In this document: one piece after another, positions 28,101 through 36,766 of the stretch
Layout: each line of letters opens with the position of its first letter
Position numbering within the stretch: position 1 is the stretch's first letter
Source of the DNA: Ferruginibacter lapsinanis
Lineage (GTDB): Bacteria; Bacteroidota; Bacteroidia; Chitinophagales; Chitinophagaceae
Direction: 5' to 3'
DNA length: 64,000 nucleotides
Assembly: GCF_020783315.1 (NCBI RefSeq)
Contig: NZ_CP086063.1
Coordinates: 2,282,501-2,346,500, forward strand
Notes under the pieces: model-generated
What the model was told of the DNA's origin: nothing
Seen by the model: only the letters and a program-made list of their open reading frames with translations
Databases searched by the model: none
Made by a program: the position numbers and the translations under genes

Positions 28101-28778
28101 ATGTCAACCAATATAGAACCACTAAGAGTAATCATCGCCGATGACCATGTGTTATACAGAGCAGGAGTTAAGACAGCTTTGAGTGCTAAGAAAGATATTA
28201 AAATTATTGCCGAGGCAGACAATGGAATGCATTTATTGAATCTGCTTAAAAATATAGAAGCAGATGTAATATTGCTGGACATTCAAATGCCTATCATGGA
28301 TGGTATAACCGCTTTGCCTGAGATCAAAAAGAACTGGCCACATATCAAAGTAATTATGCTTACGATGCTGGATGACCATAGTATGATCACCAGGCTGATG
28401 GAACTAGGAGCAAATAGCTACTTAAGCAAAACAAGTGATAGTGAAATAATTTATGAAGCCATTAAAACTGTTTTTGAACAAGAGTATTATTTTAATTCGC
28501 TAACGAATAAAGCCTTGCTTGTAAATCTTAAGCAAAAAAATGTAGCGATGCCACAAAAGATGGCCCACGAAGATGTAAAATTATCCGATAAAGAAATTAC
28601 CATTTTAAAGTTGATGTGTGATGAAAAGAGTACGAAGGAGATTGCGGAGGCTGTAGATCTTAGTCCTCGTACAGTAGAAGCGATGAGAGATAAATTAAAA
28701 GTAAAGACAGGCGCAAAAAATACAGCAGGCTTAATTATGTACGCTGTAAAACATAAATTGATAGGCGAAGAAATGTAA
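28101..28778 (+). CDS. Orphan NarL/LuxR-type response regulator 2
   Basis: A 225-residue regulator, start MSTNIEPLRVIIADDHVLY. Phospho-acceptor D60 in ILLDIQMP, Thr in MLTMLDDH, Lys in YLSKTSD; the C-terminal LuxR-type helix-turn-helix has SDKEITILKLMCDEKSTKEIAE and LSPRTVEAMRDKL. A GTG at 28065 is in frame but lies within the palindrome, so the ATG with the MST start shared by its paralogue is chosen. It may be autoregulated through the dyad at 28058..28075. Confidence 0.92.
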   Translation: MSTNIEPLRVIIADDHVLYRAGVKTALSAKKDIKIIAEADNGMHLLNLLKNIEADVILLDIQMPIMDGITALPEIKKNWPHIKVIMLTMLDDHSMITRLMELGANSYLSKTSDSEIIYEAIKTVFEQEYYFNSLTNKALLVNLKQKNVAMPQKMAHEDVKLSDKEITILKLMCDEKSTKEIAEAVDLSPRTVEAMRDKLKVKTGAKNTAGLIMYAVKHKLIGEEM

Positions 28779-28815
28779 AATATCAAAAACCCTCTATTAG
28801 CAAGATATAATATTT

Positions 28816-28823
28816 TACATTTG
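28816..28823 (+). promoter_or_regulatory. Putative -7 element of the class IV aminotransferase gene
   Basis: TACATTTG matches TAnnTTTG, 15 bp before the ATG at 28839; an in-frame TTG at 28821 overlaps it and is therefore rejected as start. Confidence 0.55.
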
Positions 28824-28838
28824 CTCATTGATAATTCA

Positions 28839-29681
28839 ATGAGCATTTTTTTTTACCATAACGGAAAATTTTATTCTGAAGGAACTTTAATAGTTGGCGC
28901 AGAGAACAGAGGCTTGCGCTATGGTGATGGTTTGTTCGAAACCATGAAGATCATCAATGGTAAGATCATTGCTGAAGATGATCATTTAGCCAGGCTTTGG
29001 GCCGGAATGAAAGTGTTGCAATTTGATGTCCCCAAACATTTTACTCCCGATAAAGTACTTGAAGCAATAATTGCGCTTGCAAAAAAGAATAATCATCTGA
29101 ATGCTGCCAGAGTACGACTGACTGTTTATAGAGGAGATGGTGGTTTGTTTGATGCGGTCAGTCATCAGCCTGATTATATTATACAAACCTGGGCATTGCC
29201 TGAAAGCAACGGACAATGGAATAGTAATGGGTTGGTATTAGGAATTTATACTGACGTAAAAAAAAGTTGTGATATTCTGAGCAATTTAAAACATAACAAT
29301 TATTTGCCTTATATAATGGCGGCACTTCATGCCAAGAAGGAAAAATGGAATGATGCGGTCGTACTAAATACTTTTGGAAGGGTGTGTGAGACAACTATTG
29401 CCAATATATTCATCATAAAAGAAAATAGAATATTTACACCTTCTTTGAAAGAAGGGTGTGTGGCGGGTGTTTTTCGGAGAACATTCTTACGTAATGTTGC
29501 AGCAGCAGGATATGCTGTGATTGAAAAAGAGATAACTACCGATGAACTACAAAATGCGGATGAAGTTTTTTTGACCAACAGTATTTATAATATCAGATGG
29601 GTGCAGCGTATTGGCGACAAAGAGTTTTTGAACACGGTTACTCAAAAAATTTATTCTGATATTAGCTCAACTATTTACTAA
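28839..29681 (+). CDS. PLP class IV aminotransferase / aminodeoxychorismate lyase-like
   Basis: A 280-residue fold-type IV PLP enzyme. AENRGLRYGDGLFETM near the N-terminus is typical of the family, the Schiff-base lysine is probably in SNLKHNNYLP, and RVCETTIANIFIIKENRIFTPSLKEGCVAGVFR is the cofactor phosphate-binding region. Members are PabC (folate p-aminobenzoate), IlvE or D-amino-acid transaminases. Length and the LKHNNYLP context favour a PabC-like protein, but I cannot fix the substrate. The photolyase gene follows after 20 bp and may be cotranscribed. Confidence 0.85.
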   Translation: MSIFFYHNGKFYSEGTLIVGAENRGLRYGDGLFETMKIINGKIIAEDDHLARLWAGMKVLQFDVPKHFTPDKVLEAIIALAKKNNHLNAARVRLTVYRGDGGLFDAVSHQPDYIIQTWALPESNGQWNSNGLVLGIYTDVKKSCDILSNLKHNNYLPYIMAALHAKKEKWNDAVVLNTFGRVCETTIANIFIIKENRIFTPSLKEGCVAGVFRRTFLRNVAAAGYAVIEKEITTDELQNADEVFLTNSIYNIRWVQRIGDKEFLNTVTQKIYSDISSTIY

Positions 29682-29701
29682 ATGGATTGTTTATATCCGG
29701 T

Positions 29702-31006
29702 ATGCCCACAGTTAATATTTTCTGGTTCAGGAGAGATCTGCGTTTAAATGATAATGCAGCACTATACCATGCTTTAAAAGATAGCCATCCGGTTGTTCCT
29801 GTTTTTATATTTGATAGAAACATTCTGGATAAACTGGAAGATAAAACTGATAGGAGAGTAGCATTTATACATGCTGCTATCATTGAGTTGCAGCAGGAGC
29901 TTTTGGCTATTGGTTCTGCAATTGAAGTGTATTATGGTGCACCGCTCGAAGTATACCGGGCACTTTTATCAAAATACAAGATCAATAAGGTCTTTGCCAA
30001 CCATGATTATGAACCCTATGCTTTGGAAAGGGAGAAGGCAATTGCTGATTTGTTGCAGGCACATGGAGCCACTTTACATACCTATAAGGATCAGGTTATA
30101 TTTGAAAAGGATGAGGTGCTGAAAGATGATGGTAAGCCGTATACAGTTTTTACCCCTTATAGTAAAAAGTGGAAAGCGACTTTAAAAGATTTTCATTTGA
30201 AAGCTTATCCTACCGAAAAATATTTTTCAAATTTTTATAAACAGCCGGTGCAAGAAATTTTATTATTACAGTCAATGGGGTTTAAGGAGGTTGGCCAGCT
30301 TTTTCCTTCTAAACAATTGAATGAAGAAATTGTAAAAAAATATAAAGAACAAAGAGATTTTCCTGGCATAGACAGCACATCGAAATTAGGATTACACCTG
30401 CGTTTCGGCACTGTAAGTATCAGGGCAGTAGCAGAAAAGGGAAGAGCGCTGTGTGAAACGTATTTAAATGAATTGATCTGGAGAGATTTCTATCATATGA
30501 TCCTGTGGCATTTTCCACAAGTAGGAATGGGAAAAGCTTTTAAACCTGAATATGATACTATAGAATGGCGAAGAGATCAAGGAGAGTTTGAGAAATGGTG
30601 TAATGGACAAACAGGCTATCCGATCGTTGATGCTGGGATGAGAGAATTGAATGCAACAGGGTTTATGCATAATCGTGTACGCATGGTAGTGGCATCTTTC
30701 TTGACTAAGCATTTATTACTTGACTGGCGTTTAGGTGAAGCCTACTTTGCACAAAAGCTATTGGATTTTGATCTGGCAGCAAATAATGGAGGCTGGCAAT
30801 GGGCTGCAGGTAGTGGTTGTGATGCAGCTCCCTATTTCAGAATCTTTAATCCTTATTTGCAAACACAAAAATTTGACCCACAATTGACCTATATAAAAAA
30901 ATGGGTGCCGGAATTCCAGGAATTCAATTACCCAAAACCTATAGTAGAACATGAATTGGCAAGAAACCGTTGTTTGGAAGTATATGCTATGGCGCTAAAA
31001 AAATGA
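29702..31006 (+). CDS. phr: Class I deoxyribodipyrimidine photolyase / cryptochrome
   Basis: A 434-residue flavoprotein that repairs UV dimers in light. The N-terminal antenna-binding domain begins VNIFWFRRDLRLNDN; the FAD-binding helical domain has LNELIWRDFYHMI, GYPIVDAGMRELNATGFMHNRVRM and NNGGWQWAAGSGCDAAPYF, with the conserved Asn that tunes FAD. This is the CPD photolyase-like pattern; a cryptochrome role cannot be excluded. The start is the ATG at 29702; an in-frame TTG at 29687 adds five residues not seen in the family. Confidence 0.93.
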   Translation: MPTVNIFWFRRDLRLNDNAALYHALKDSHPVVPVFIFDRNILDKLEDKTDRRVAFIHAAIIELQQELLAIGSAIEVYYGAPLEVYRALLSKYKINKVFANHDYEPYALEREKAIADLLQAHGATLHTYKDQVIFEKDEVLKDDGKPYTVFTPYSKKWKATLKDFHLKAYPTEKYFSNFYKQPVQEILLLQSMGFKEVGQLFPSKQLNEEIVKKYKEQRDFPGIDSTSKLGLHLRFGTVSIRAVAEKGRALCETYLNELIWRDFYHMILWHFPQVGMGKAFKPEYDTIEWRRDQGEFEKWCNGQTGYPIVDAGMRELNATGFMHNRVRMVVASFLTKHLLLDWRLGEAYFAQKLLDFDLAANNGGWQWAAGSGCDAAPYFRIFNPYLQTQKFDPQLTYIKKWVPEFQEFNYPKPIVEHELARNRCLEVYAMALKK

Positions 31007-31008
31007 TG

Positions 31009-31836
31009 CTAGTTCAGGAATATGTTTATGTATTTACCTTTTATCTGATTTGTTTGCTGGTAAACAGATAACAATTTTTCGATCGCTTTTTTGCCATCTT
31101 CTCCCAAACTGATCGAATAATTATTTACGTATAGATCGATATGTTTACGCATTACATCCTCGCTCATTTCCTGCGAATGTCTTCTGATAAAATCTGTAAG
31201 GGTTGGATAGTTAGAAAATGCATACTCTATACTTTTCCTAATAAGAACATCCACCTTTTTCTGAATTGATATATCAATATTTCTGCTGATAACAATACCA
31301 CCAAGGGGAATAGGATTGCTGGTTTCATTTTCCCAATAATCTCCAAGGTCAATTATTTTTTCTAGTCCTTTGTCGGCATAAGTAAATCGATTTTCATGGA
31401 TGATCACACCTAGTCCTTTATTATCTTTTACAAAATTTTCTATCTCATCATATCGAAGAAATATTTTGTTTGTTGCAGTAGGAAAAGCCAGTGAAAAAAG
31501 CAAATGTGCGGTAGTGTTTTTGCCGGGTACTGCTATTAGATTATCCTCAATATTTTTAATTGTTGATCTTTCATTTTTAATTAATAAGGGACCTACACCT
31601 CTGCCCAATGCACTGCCGCTGTTAAGTACAATATATTTATCTAATACTAAAGGTAAAACACCATAGCTTAATTTTGTAATATCCAGTTTGTCCTCAATAG
31701 CCCATTGGTTAAGGGTTTGCACGTCTTCCAGTACAATATCGAATTCCAGTCCTTCGGTATCAATTTTGTTATTTACCAGCGCATCAAAAATAAAAGTATC
31801 ATTGGGGCAGGGCGAAAAGCCAAGAGTTAATTTCAT
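31009..31836 (-). CDS. mqnD: 1,4-dihydroxy-6-naphthoate synthase
   Basis: A 275-residue periplasmic-binding-fold enzyme that turns cyclic dehypoxanthine futalosine into 1,4-dihydroxy-6-naphthoate in the futalosine route to menaquinone. The start LGFSPCPNDTFIFDAL and the motifs DITKLSYGVLPLV and SGSALGRGVGPL are typical of MqnD. It lies 3 bp after mqnB on the same strand, a common pairing. This implies that the organism makes menaquinone by the futalosine path rather than the classic Men path. Confidence 0.95.
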   Translation of the reverse strand: MKLTLGFSPCPNDTFIFDALVNNKIDTEGLEFDIVLEDVQTLNQWAIEDKLDITKLSYGVLPLVLDKYIVLNSGSALGRGVGPLLIKNERSTIKNIEDNLIAVPGKNTTAHLLFSLAFPTATNKIFLRYDEIENFVKDNKGLGVIIHENRFTYADKGLEKIIDLGDYWENETSNPIPLGGIVISRNIDISIQKKVDVLIRKSIEYAFSNYPTLTDFIRRHSQEMSEDVMRKHIDLYVNNYSISLGEDGKKAIEKLLSVYQQTNQIKGKYINIFLN

Positions 31837-31839
31837 GTG

Positions 31840-32466
31840 TTATCCCTTTAGGTGGTCTATTATTTTAGCTAGTTCTTCATTGAGGTTAGCAATTGCAAAT
31901 TTCATTTTCCATTTGGTTTTATCTCTTTCTCCTACATAATTACTAATGCTGCGTATTTGTAAGAAAGGAATATTTTCCTGAAGACAGACATAATGCAAAG
32001 CGGCGCCTTCCATACTTTCAATTTCGGGGTGGTATGTTTCTATCAGTTGATGCTTTTGTGTTTCGCTATCACTTATTTTATTGATTGTAATTGCTTTTAC
32101 TGGCTGCAGGTCGGAAAAGGAAAGATAACCATGGTCATTGACCAGCCATCCTTTGTTGTAAGGAAACTCATTTTTGTCTCCTAATCCTTCTGAGAAAATA
32201 TGACTTAGTTTTCCTTTTTCTTCTATAGCAAGATCACCGAAGGTGTCTTTCTTTACCAAAACCGTTTCCCCCAATGGTAGTATATGTGTAAAAGCTCCGG
32301 CTATTCCGGCCTGTATAACCATGTTATAATGAAAATGATGTATTTTTTTTTGTAAATGATACAATGTGGCCGGTACACCTACACCTGTAAATAATACGTC
32401 TGTGACGTTATTTATCAGAGTGGGGTCAATTTCATGCTTTGTAGCGGCCACTAACAGAATTTTCAT
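31840..32466 (-). CDS. mqnB: Futalosine hydrolase
   Basis: A 208-residue nucleoside-phosphorylase-fold protein. ILLVAATKHEIDP at the start, TGVGVPATLYHLQK, IQAGIAGAF and ESMEGAALHYVCLQ (the acidic ribose-binding site) are typical for the MTA/SAH nucleosidase-like MqnB family, which releases hypoxanthine from futalosine. Cotranscription with mqnD is clear from the 3-bp gap. Divergent from the pterin synthase gene. Confidence 0.92.
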   Translation of the reverse strand: MKILLVAATKHEIDPTLINNVTDVLFTGVGVPATLYHLQKKIHHFHYNMVIQAGIAGAFTHILPLGETVLVKKDTFGDLAIEEKGKLSHIFSEGLGDKNEFPYNKGWLVNDHGYLSFSDLQPVKAITINKISDSETQKHQLIETYHPEIESMEGAALHYVCLQENIPFLQIRSISNYVGERDKTKWKMKFAIANLNEELAKIIDHLKG

Positions 32467-32525
32467 ACTGCAAATTTGAACCTTTTTTATTGAATACTGT
32501 TATTACCCTTTTACTTCTTATATAG

Positions 32526-32533
32526 TACCTTTG
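32526..32533 (+). promoter_or_regulatory. Putative -7 element of the pterin synthase-folE pair
   Basis: TACCTTTG matches TAnnTTTG and lies 14 bp before the ATG at 32548. Confidence 0.55.
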
Positions 32534-32547
32534 CAAAAAAATAAGAA

Positions 32548-32958
32548 ATGGTCTATTTAACAAGGGTTGAGCATTTTAACGCAGCTCACAAACTATGGAA
32601 TCCTGACTGGAGTGAGGAGAAGAATAAAGAAACATTTGGCAAATGCGCCAATGAGAACTGGCATGGGCATAATTATGAAATTCATGTAACCGTAAAAGGT
32701 GAAATGCAACCAGATACCGGTTTCATATTTAATGCTAAAAGGTTAAGTGTTATAATTAATGAGCATATATGTGATAAGATCGATCATAAAAACCTCAATA
32801 TTGATGTGGAGTTTATGAAAGGTCAGTTTACAACGGCTGAAAATTTAACAGTTAATATATGGAAGCAATTGCAGCCGGTTTTAAAGGCTGAAGGAGTAGA
32901 TCTGCATTGTGTTAAATTAATGGAAACTCCGAGAATTTTCGTTGAGTATTACGGATAA
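32548..32958 (+). CDS. 6-pyruvoyl-tetrahydropterin synthase / QueD family protein
   Basis: A 136-residue T-fold enzyme. The zinc histidines are seen in FNAAHKL and [10 protein letters not shown]; the catalytic Cys is in [13 protein letters not shown] (Cys four residues before the HGH); the C-terminal Glu is in [13 protein letters not shown]. Such proteins act on dihydroneopterin triphosphate, giving either 6-carboxy-tetrahydropterin (queuosine) or 6-pyruvoyl-tetrahydropterin. folE follows after 11 bp and supplies the substrate. Which product is made is not decided by the sequence. Confidence 0.9.
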   Translation: MVYLTRVEHFNAAHKLWNPDWSEEKNKETFGKCANENWHGHNYEIHVTVKGEMQPDTGFIFNAKRLSVIINEHICDKIDHKNLNIDVEFMKGQFTTAENLTVNIWKQLQPVLKAEGVDLHCVKLMETPRIFVEYYG

Positions 32959-32969
32959 AAATATATTTA

Positions 32970-33566
32970 ATGGCATATAGAAAAATTGATCAGTACGATG
33001 AAGATGTTACTTCAGGCCTGATAAAAAATTACAGAGAAACGCTGCAATTACTTGGGGAAGATGCCGGGAGAGAAGGGCTGGAAAAGACGCCTGAGCGTTT
33101 GGCCAAAGCGATGCAGTTTTTAACACAAGGCTATCAGCAGGATGCGAATGCAATTTTGAACTCAGCGAAATTTCATGAAGACGTAAGTGAGATGATCATT
33201 GTAAAAGACATCGAGCTGTATAGCATGTGCGAACATCATATGTTACCGTTTTATGGGAAAGCTCATGTAGCGTATATCCCCAATGGCTGGATCACCGGAT
33301 TGAGTAAAGTGGCCAGAGTGGTAGATGTGTTTAGCAGAAGGTTGCAGGTGCAGGAGAGATTGACGACTCAGATATTGAATGCAATTAAAGAAACATTGAA
33401 TCCGCACGGGGTGGCAGTAGTAATTGAAGCATCGCACTTATGTATGATGATGAGGGGGGTGCAAAAACAAAATTCAGTAACGACGACATCAGCATTTGAT
33501 GGAGAGTTTATGAAACCTACTACCCGAAATGAATTTGTGAAATTGATAGGAGCTAAATTGCACTAG
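32970..33566 (+). CDS. folE: GTP cyclohydrolase I
   Basis: A 198-residue T-fold enzyme converting GTP to 7,8-dihydroneopterin triphosphate. Zinc and active-site residues: [20 protein letters not shown], then [23 protein letters not shown], and [15 protein letters not shown] with the second zinc cysteine, as in type IA enzymes. Normal length. Forms a unit with the upstream pterin synthase; a terminator follows. Confidence 0.97.
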   Translation: MAYRKIDQYDEDVTSGLIKNYRETLQLLGEDAGREGLEKTPERLAKAMQFLTQGYQQDANAILNSAKFHEDVSEMIIVKDIELYSMCEHHMLPFYGKAHVAYIPNGWITGLSKVARVVDVFSRRLQVQERLTTQILNAIKETLNPHGVAVVIEASHLCMMMRGVQKQNSVTTTSAFDGEFMKPTTRNEFVKLIGAKLH

Positions 33567-33589
33567 ATCTAATTTGAATTATTATGTTT

Positions 33590-33615
33590 AAATCTCTCTT
33601 TTGAGAGATTTTTTT
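33590..33615 (+). terminator. Terminator after folE
   Basis: AAATCTCTC and GAGAGATTT with a TTTT loop, followed by a T-run. Confidence 0.85.
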
Positions 33616-33642
33616 GTTTTATTTGTACTCTAAAATTTAACT

Positions 33643-34533
33643 ATGGCACATGCGTATGTATTTCCCGGTCAAGGATCACAATTCAGTGGAATGGGAAAAA
33701 ATTTATATGAATCAAATCCTTTGGCGAAAGAATTGTTTGAACAGGCAAATGATATTTTGGGGTTTCGTATTTCAGATGCGATGTTTTCCGGCTCTGATGA
33801 AGATCTGAAACAAACCAATGTAACACAACCGGCAGTTTTTTTACATTCAGTAGTTGCATATAAAACTTTATCGGGTGTAAAACCGGACATGGTTGCCGGA
33901 CATTCATTGGGTGAATTTTCTTCATTGGTGGCAAACAATACGCTCAATTTTGAAGATGCCTTGAGATTAGTATCTATTAGGGCAAAAGCTATGCAAAAAG
34001 CTTGTGAATTGAATCCTTCAACAATGGCGGCTGTATTGGCATTAGCAGATGATAAAGTAGAAGAAATTTGCGCTGAAGTGTTAAGAGAAACAGGTGAAAT
34101 AGTTGTTCCTGCAAATTATAATTGCCCCGGCCAATTAGTAATAAGCGGTTCAATTATAGGCATTGAAATTGCCTGCGAAAAAATGAAAATGGCAGGTGCT
34201 AAGAGAGCATTGGTATTACCTGTAGGCGGAGCATTTCACTCACCGCTGATGTTGCCGGCAAAAGAAGAATTAGCCGCAGCAATTGAAGCAACCACATTCA
34301 ATGTTCCCTCATGTCCGGTATATCAGAATGTTGTGGCACATGCGGTTACTGATCCTGTATCAATAAAAAGAAATTTAATAGATCAGTTGACAGGAGCTGT
34401 TAAATGGACACAGATTGTACAGGCGATGATCACTGACGGTGCTACACGTTTTACAGAAGTGGGGCCTGGTAAAGTATTGCAGGGACTTGTTCAAAAAGTG
34501 AACAAAGAGATGGTTGTAGATGGGGTGAATTAA
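33643..34533 (+). CDS. fabD: Malonyl-CoA:ACP transacylase
   Basis: A 296-residue enzyme that loads malonyl groups on acyl carrier protein for fatty-acid synthesis. FPGQGSQFSGMG at the N-terminus, the nucleophile Ser in VAGHSLGEFS (near 92), the catalytic His in GGAFHSPLM and the final TEVGPGKVLQGLV are all present. The gene stands alone here, apart from other fab genes. Confidence 0.97.
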   Translation: MAHAYVFPGQGSQFSGMGKNLYESNPLAKELFEQANDILGFRISDAMFSGSDEDLKQTNVTQPAVFLHSVVAYKTLSGVKPDMVAGHSLGEFSSLVANNTLNFEDALRLVSIRAKAMQKACELNPSTMAAVLALADDKVEEICAEVLRETGEIVVPANYNCPGQLVISGSIIGIEIACEKMKMAGAKRALVLPVGGAFHSPLMLPAKEELAAAIEATTFNVPSCPVYQNVVAHAVTDPVSIKRNLIDQLTGAVKWTQIVQAMITDGATRFTEVGPGKVLQGLVQKVNKEMVVDGVN

Positions 34534-34620
34534 TTTTATCTTTTTTATTGAACTGATGAAATTGCTTGTATCGAAGAAAAAAATATTTATGAGCTTACTA
34601 TCGAACCTATATTATCTGCG

Positions 34621-36747
34621 ATGAAATTCTTTCCGGAGTCGACCCTCCATCAGCTTGAGTTTGATAAAGTAAAAGACTTGCTGGCAGCACATTGTTCTAC
34701 GGAGTATGCTAAAACAAAAGCATTGTCTTTGCGCATACATACCCGTAAGGATTTTATAGAAATAGCATTGCAGCAGGCAAATGAATATAAAACTCTCTTG
34801 CAAAGCGGCGGATATTTTCCTAATGATTTTGTACATAATATTTCTAAGGAATTAAAATTGTTGGGTATACCGGGGGCAACGCTGAGTGGCGAACAGTTTT
34901 TGCATATCAGAAAATTGACTGTTAATGCAGGAAATATTTTCCGTTGGTTTACGGTGGAAATGAGAGAGACATTTCCCGGTTTGGCAAGGGTAATTGAAAA
35001 TAATTATTACGAAAAGGTAATTATACAGTTAATTGATGAGGTACTTGATGGGGTAGGTGTTGTCAAAGATACAGCCAGTGAGGAGTTGGCAGATATCAGG
35101 CAAAAATTATATCGTAAACGCACAGAACTGCGCCGTGTGTTTGATCGTATTGTGCAGAAGTTGAATAAGGAAGGATATTTAGCAGATATCGAAGAAAGTT
35201 TTATGAATGGGAGAAGGGTGTTGGCTGTATTTGCTGAGCAAAAACGTAAAGTCAAAGGAGTTTTGCATAGCGAAAGCGACAGCCGTCGTACAAGCTTTAT
35301 AGAGCCGGAAGAAACTACAGAACTTAATAATGAAATATTTTCTTTAGAGTATGAAGAACAAAAAGAAGTGCACAGGATTCTTCGTGTGCTTACACAACAG
35401 CTAAGCATATACGCTGTATTATTGAAAAGTTATTATGATATGGCAGGCGAATATGACCTGATCCGGGCCAAAGCGAAGTTTGCCATTGATATAAAAGGCA
35501 GCTATCCGATGCTGCATGACAGAGCCCATGTAAAACTCATTACTGCATATCATCCTTTACTTTTATTATATAATACTAAAAACAATAAGCCAACGGTTCC
35601 AATTGATTTGACATTAGATGATCAGAATAGTATCCTGGTGATCAGTGGCCCCAACGCTGGCGGTAAAACAGTTACATTAAAAACGGTTGGTCTTACCCAG
35701 GTTATGATGCAGGCAGGTTTACTGGTATCGGTAAGCCCAGATAGTGAGATGGGTATCTTCAAACAATTATTGATACATATCGGCGATACACAAAGCATAG
35801 AATTTGAATTGAGTACTTATTCTTCTCATTTAAAGAATATGAAATACTTTATAGAGCATGCGAATGGTAAAACACTTTTCTTTATTGATGAATTGGGAAG
35901 CGGCTCTGATCCAAATTTAGGCGGAGCTTTTGCTGAAGTGATTATGGAGGAGTTGGCATTTAAACATGCATTTGGTATTGTAACCACCCATTACCTCAAT
36001 CTAAAAGTGATGGCCAATAAAGTGAAAGGTATTATCAATGGCGCCATGCAATTTGATGAAAAAAATCTCTTGCCACTATATAAATTACAGATCGGCAAGC
36101 CGGGGAGTTCATATACTTTCTCTATTGCCGAACGTATTGGGTTAGATAAAAAATTACTTGCCAAGGCTAGAACATTAGTGGATGAAGAGCATTTCAGGCT
36201 GGATAAATTGCTGAACCGGACGGAGCAGGATCTGCAAAAAATTGATAAAGAAAAGGCAATGTTAAATAAGTTGCTGGCCGAGAATGAGAAATTGAAAAAA
36301 GAAATGCAGCAGGTGCTGCAAAAAGAATTGCATAAACAGGAAATAGAGAGGTTGCAGCAACAGAACAAAATATCCGAGGAAAAAATAAATTACCTGAAGG
36401 ATATGGAACGTCGTCTGAAAGCGATGGTGATAGAATGGCGTAAAACAGACGATAAGGCAAGTGTGGTAAAAACGATACATGCTTTACTGTTCAATCAAAA
36501 AGAAAGAAAGCCCAAAGAGCATCAGTCAAAGAAAGGAGATGATAAATACGAGGAAGTAGTGAGAGAAATGAAAGTGGGAGATAAAGTAAAAATGAAAAAA
36601 AATCGTCAGGTCGGTGTTGTAAAAGAATTGCGTGGCAAAAAAGCTGTTATACAGGTTGGTGTTATTCCCATTACTGTTGCTTTAGAAGACTTGGTAATAT
36701 TGGTGGAAAAGCCAATAATAAAAGCCACTGCAAAGAGCAGCGAATAA
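34621..36747 (+). CDS. mutS2: MutS2-type ATPase lacking the Smr nuclease domain
   Basis: A 708-residue MutS-family ATPase. The core helical domain (about 1-290) precedes the ATPase domain with Walker A ISGPNAGGKTVTLK (about 340), the DTQSIEFELSTYSSHL loop and Walker B LFFIDELGSGSDP. A long charged coiled coil (about 510-620) follows, then a KOW-like region (VGDKVKMKKNRQVGVVKEL). Canonical MutS2 continues with a C-terminal Smr endonuclease domain; here the protein stops about 20 residues after the KOW-like part and the next gene begins 20 bp later on the opposite strand. MutS2 acts on recombination intermediates or on collided ribosomes. Confidence 0.9.
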   Translation: MKFFPESTLHQLEFDKVKDLLAAHCSTEYAKTKALSLRIHTRKDFIEIALQQANEYKTLLQSGGYFPNDFVHNISKELKLLGIPGATLSGEQFLHIRKLTVNAGNIFRWFTVEMRETFPGLARVIENNYYEKVIIQLIDEVLDGVGVVKDTASEELADIRQKLYRKRTELRRVFDRIVQKLNKEGYLADIEESFMNGRRVLAVFAEQKRKVKGVLHSESDSRRTSFIEPEETTELNNEIFSLEYEEQKEVHRILRVLTQQLSIYAVLLKSYYDMAGEYDLIRAKAKFAIDIKGSYPMLHDRAHVKLITAYHPLLLLYNTKNNKPTVPIDLTLDDQNSILVISGPNAGGKTVTLKTVGLTQVMMQAGLLVSVSPDSEMGIFKQLLIHIGDTQSIEFELSTYSSHLKNMKYFIEHANGKTLFFIDELGSGSDPNLGGAFAEVIMEELAFKHAFGIVTTHYLNLKVMANKVKGIINGAMQFDEKNLLPLYKLQIGKPGSSYTFSIAERIGLDKKLLAKARTLVDEEHFRLDKLLNRTEQDLQKIDKEKAMLNKLLAENEKLKKEMQQVLQKELHKQEIERLQQQNKISEEKINYLKDMERRLKAMVIEWRKTDDKASVVKTIHALLFNQKERKPKEHQSKKGDDKYEEVVREMKVGDKVKMKKNRQVGVVKELRGKKAVIQVGVIPITVALEDLVILVEKPIIKATAKSSE

Positions 36748-36766
36748 AAATGAGTTTTGAAATAAT

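Noticed and set aside
35007-36480. Several minus-strand frames, Cys/Ser/Phe-rich, opposite mutS2
   Set aside because: Mirror of Lys/Glu-rich coiled-coil coding; no independent support.
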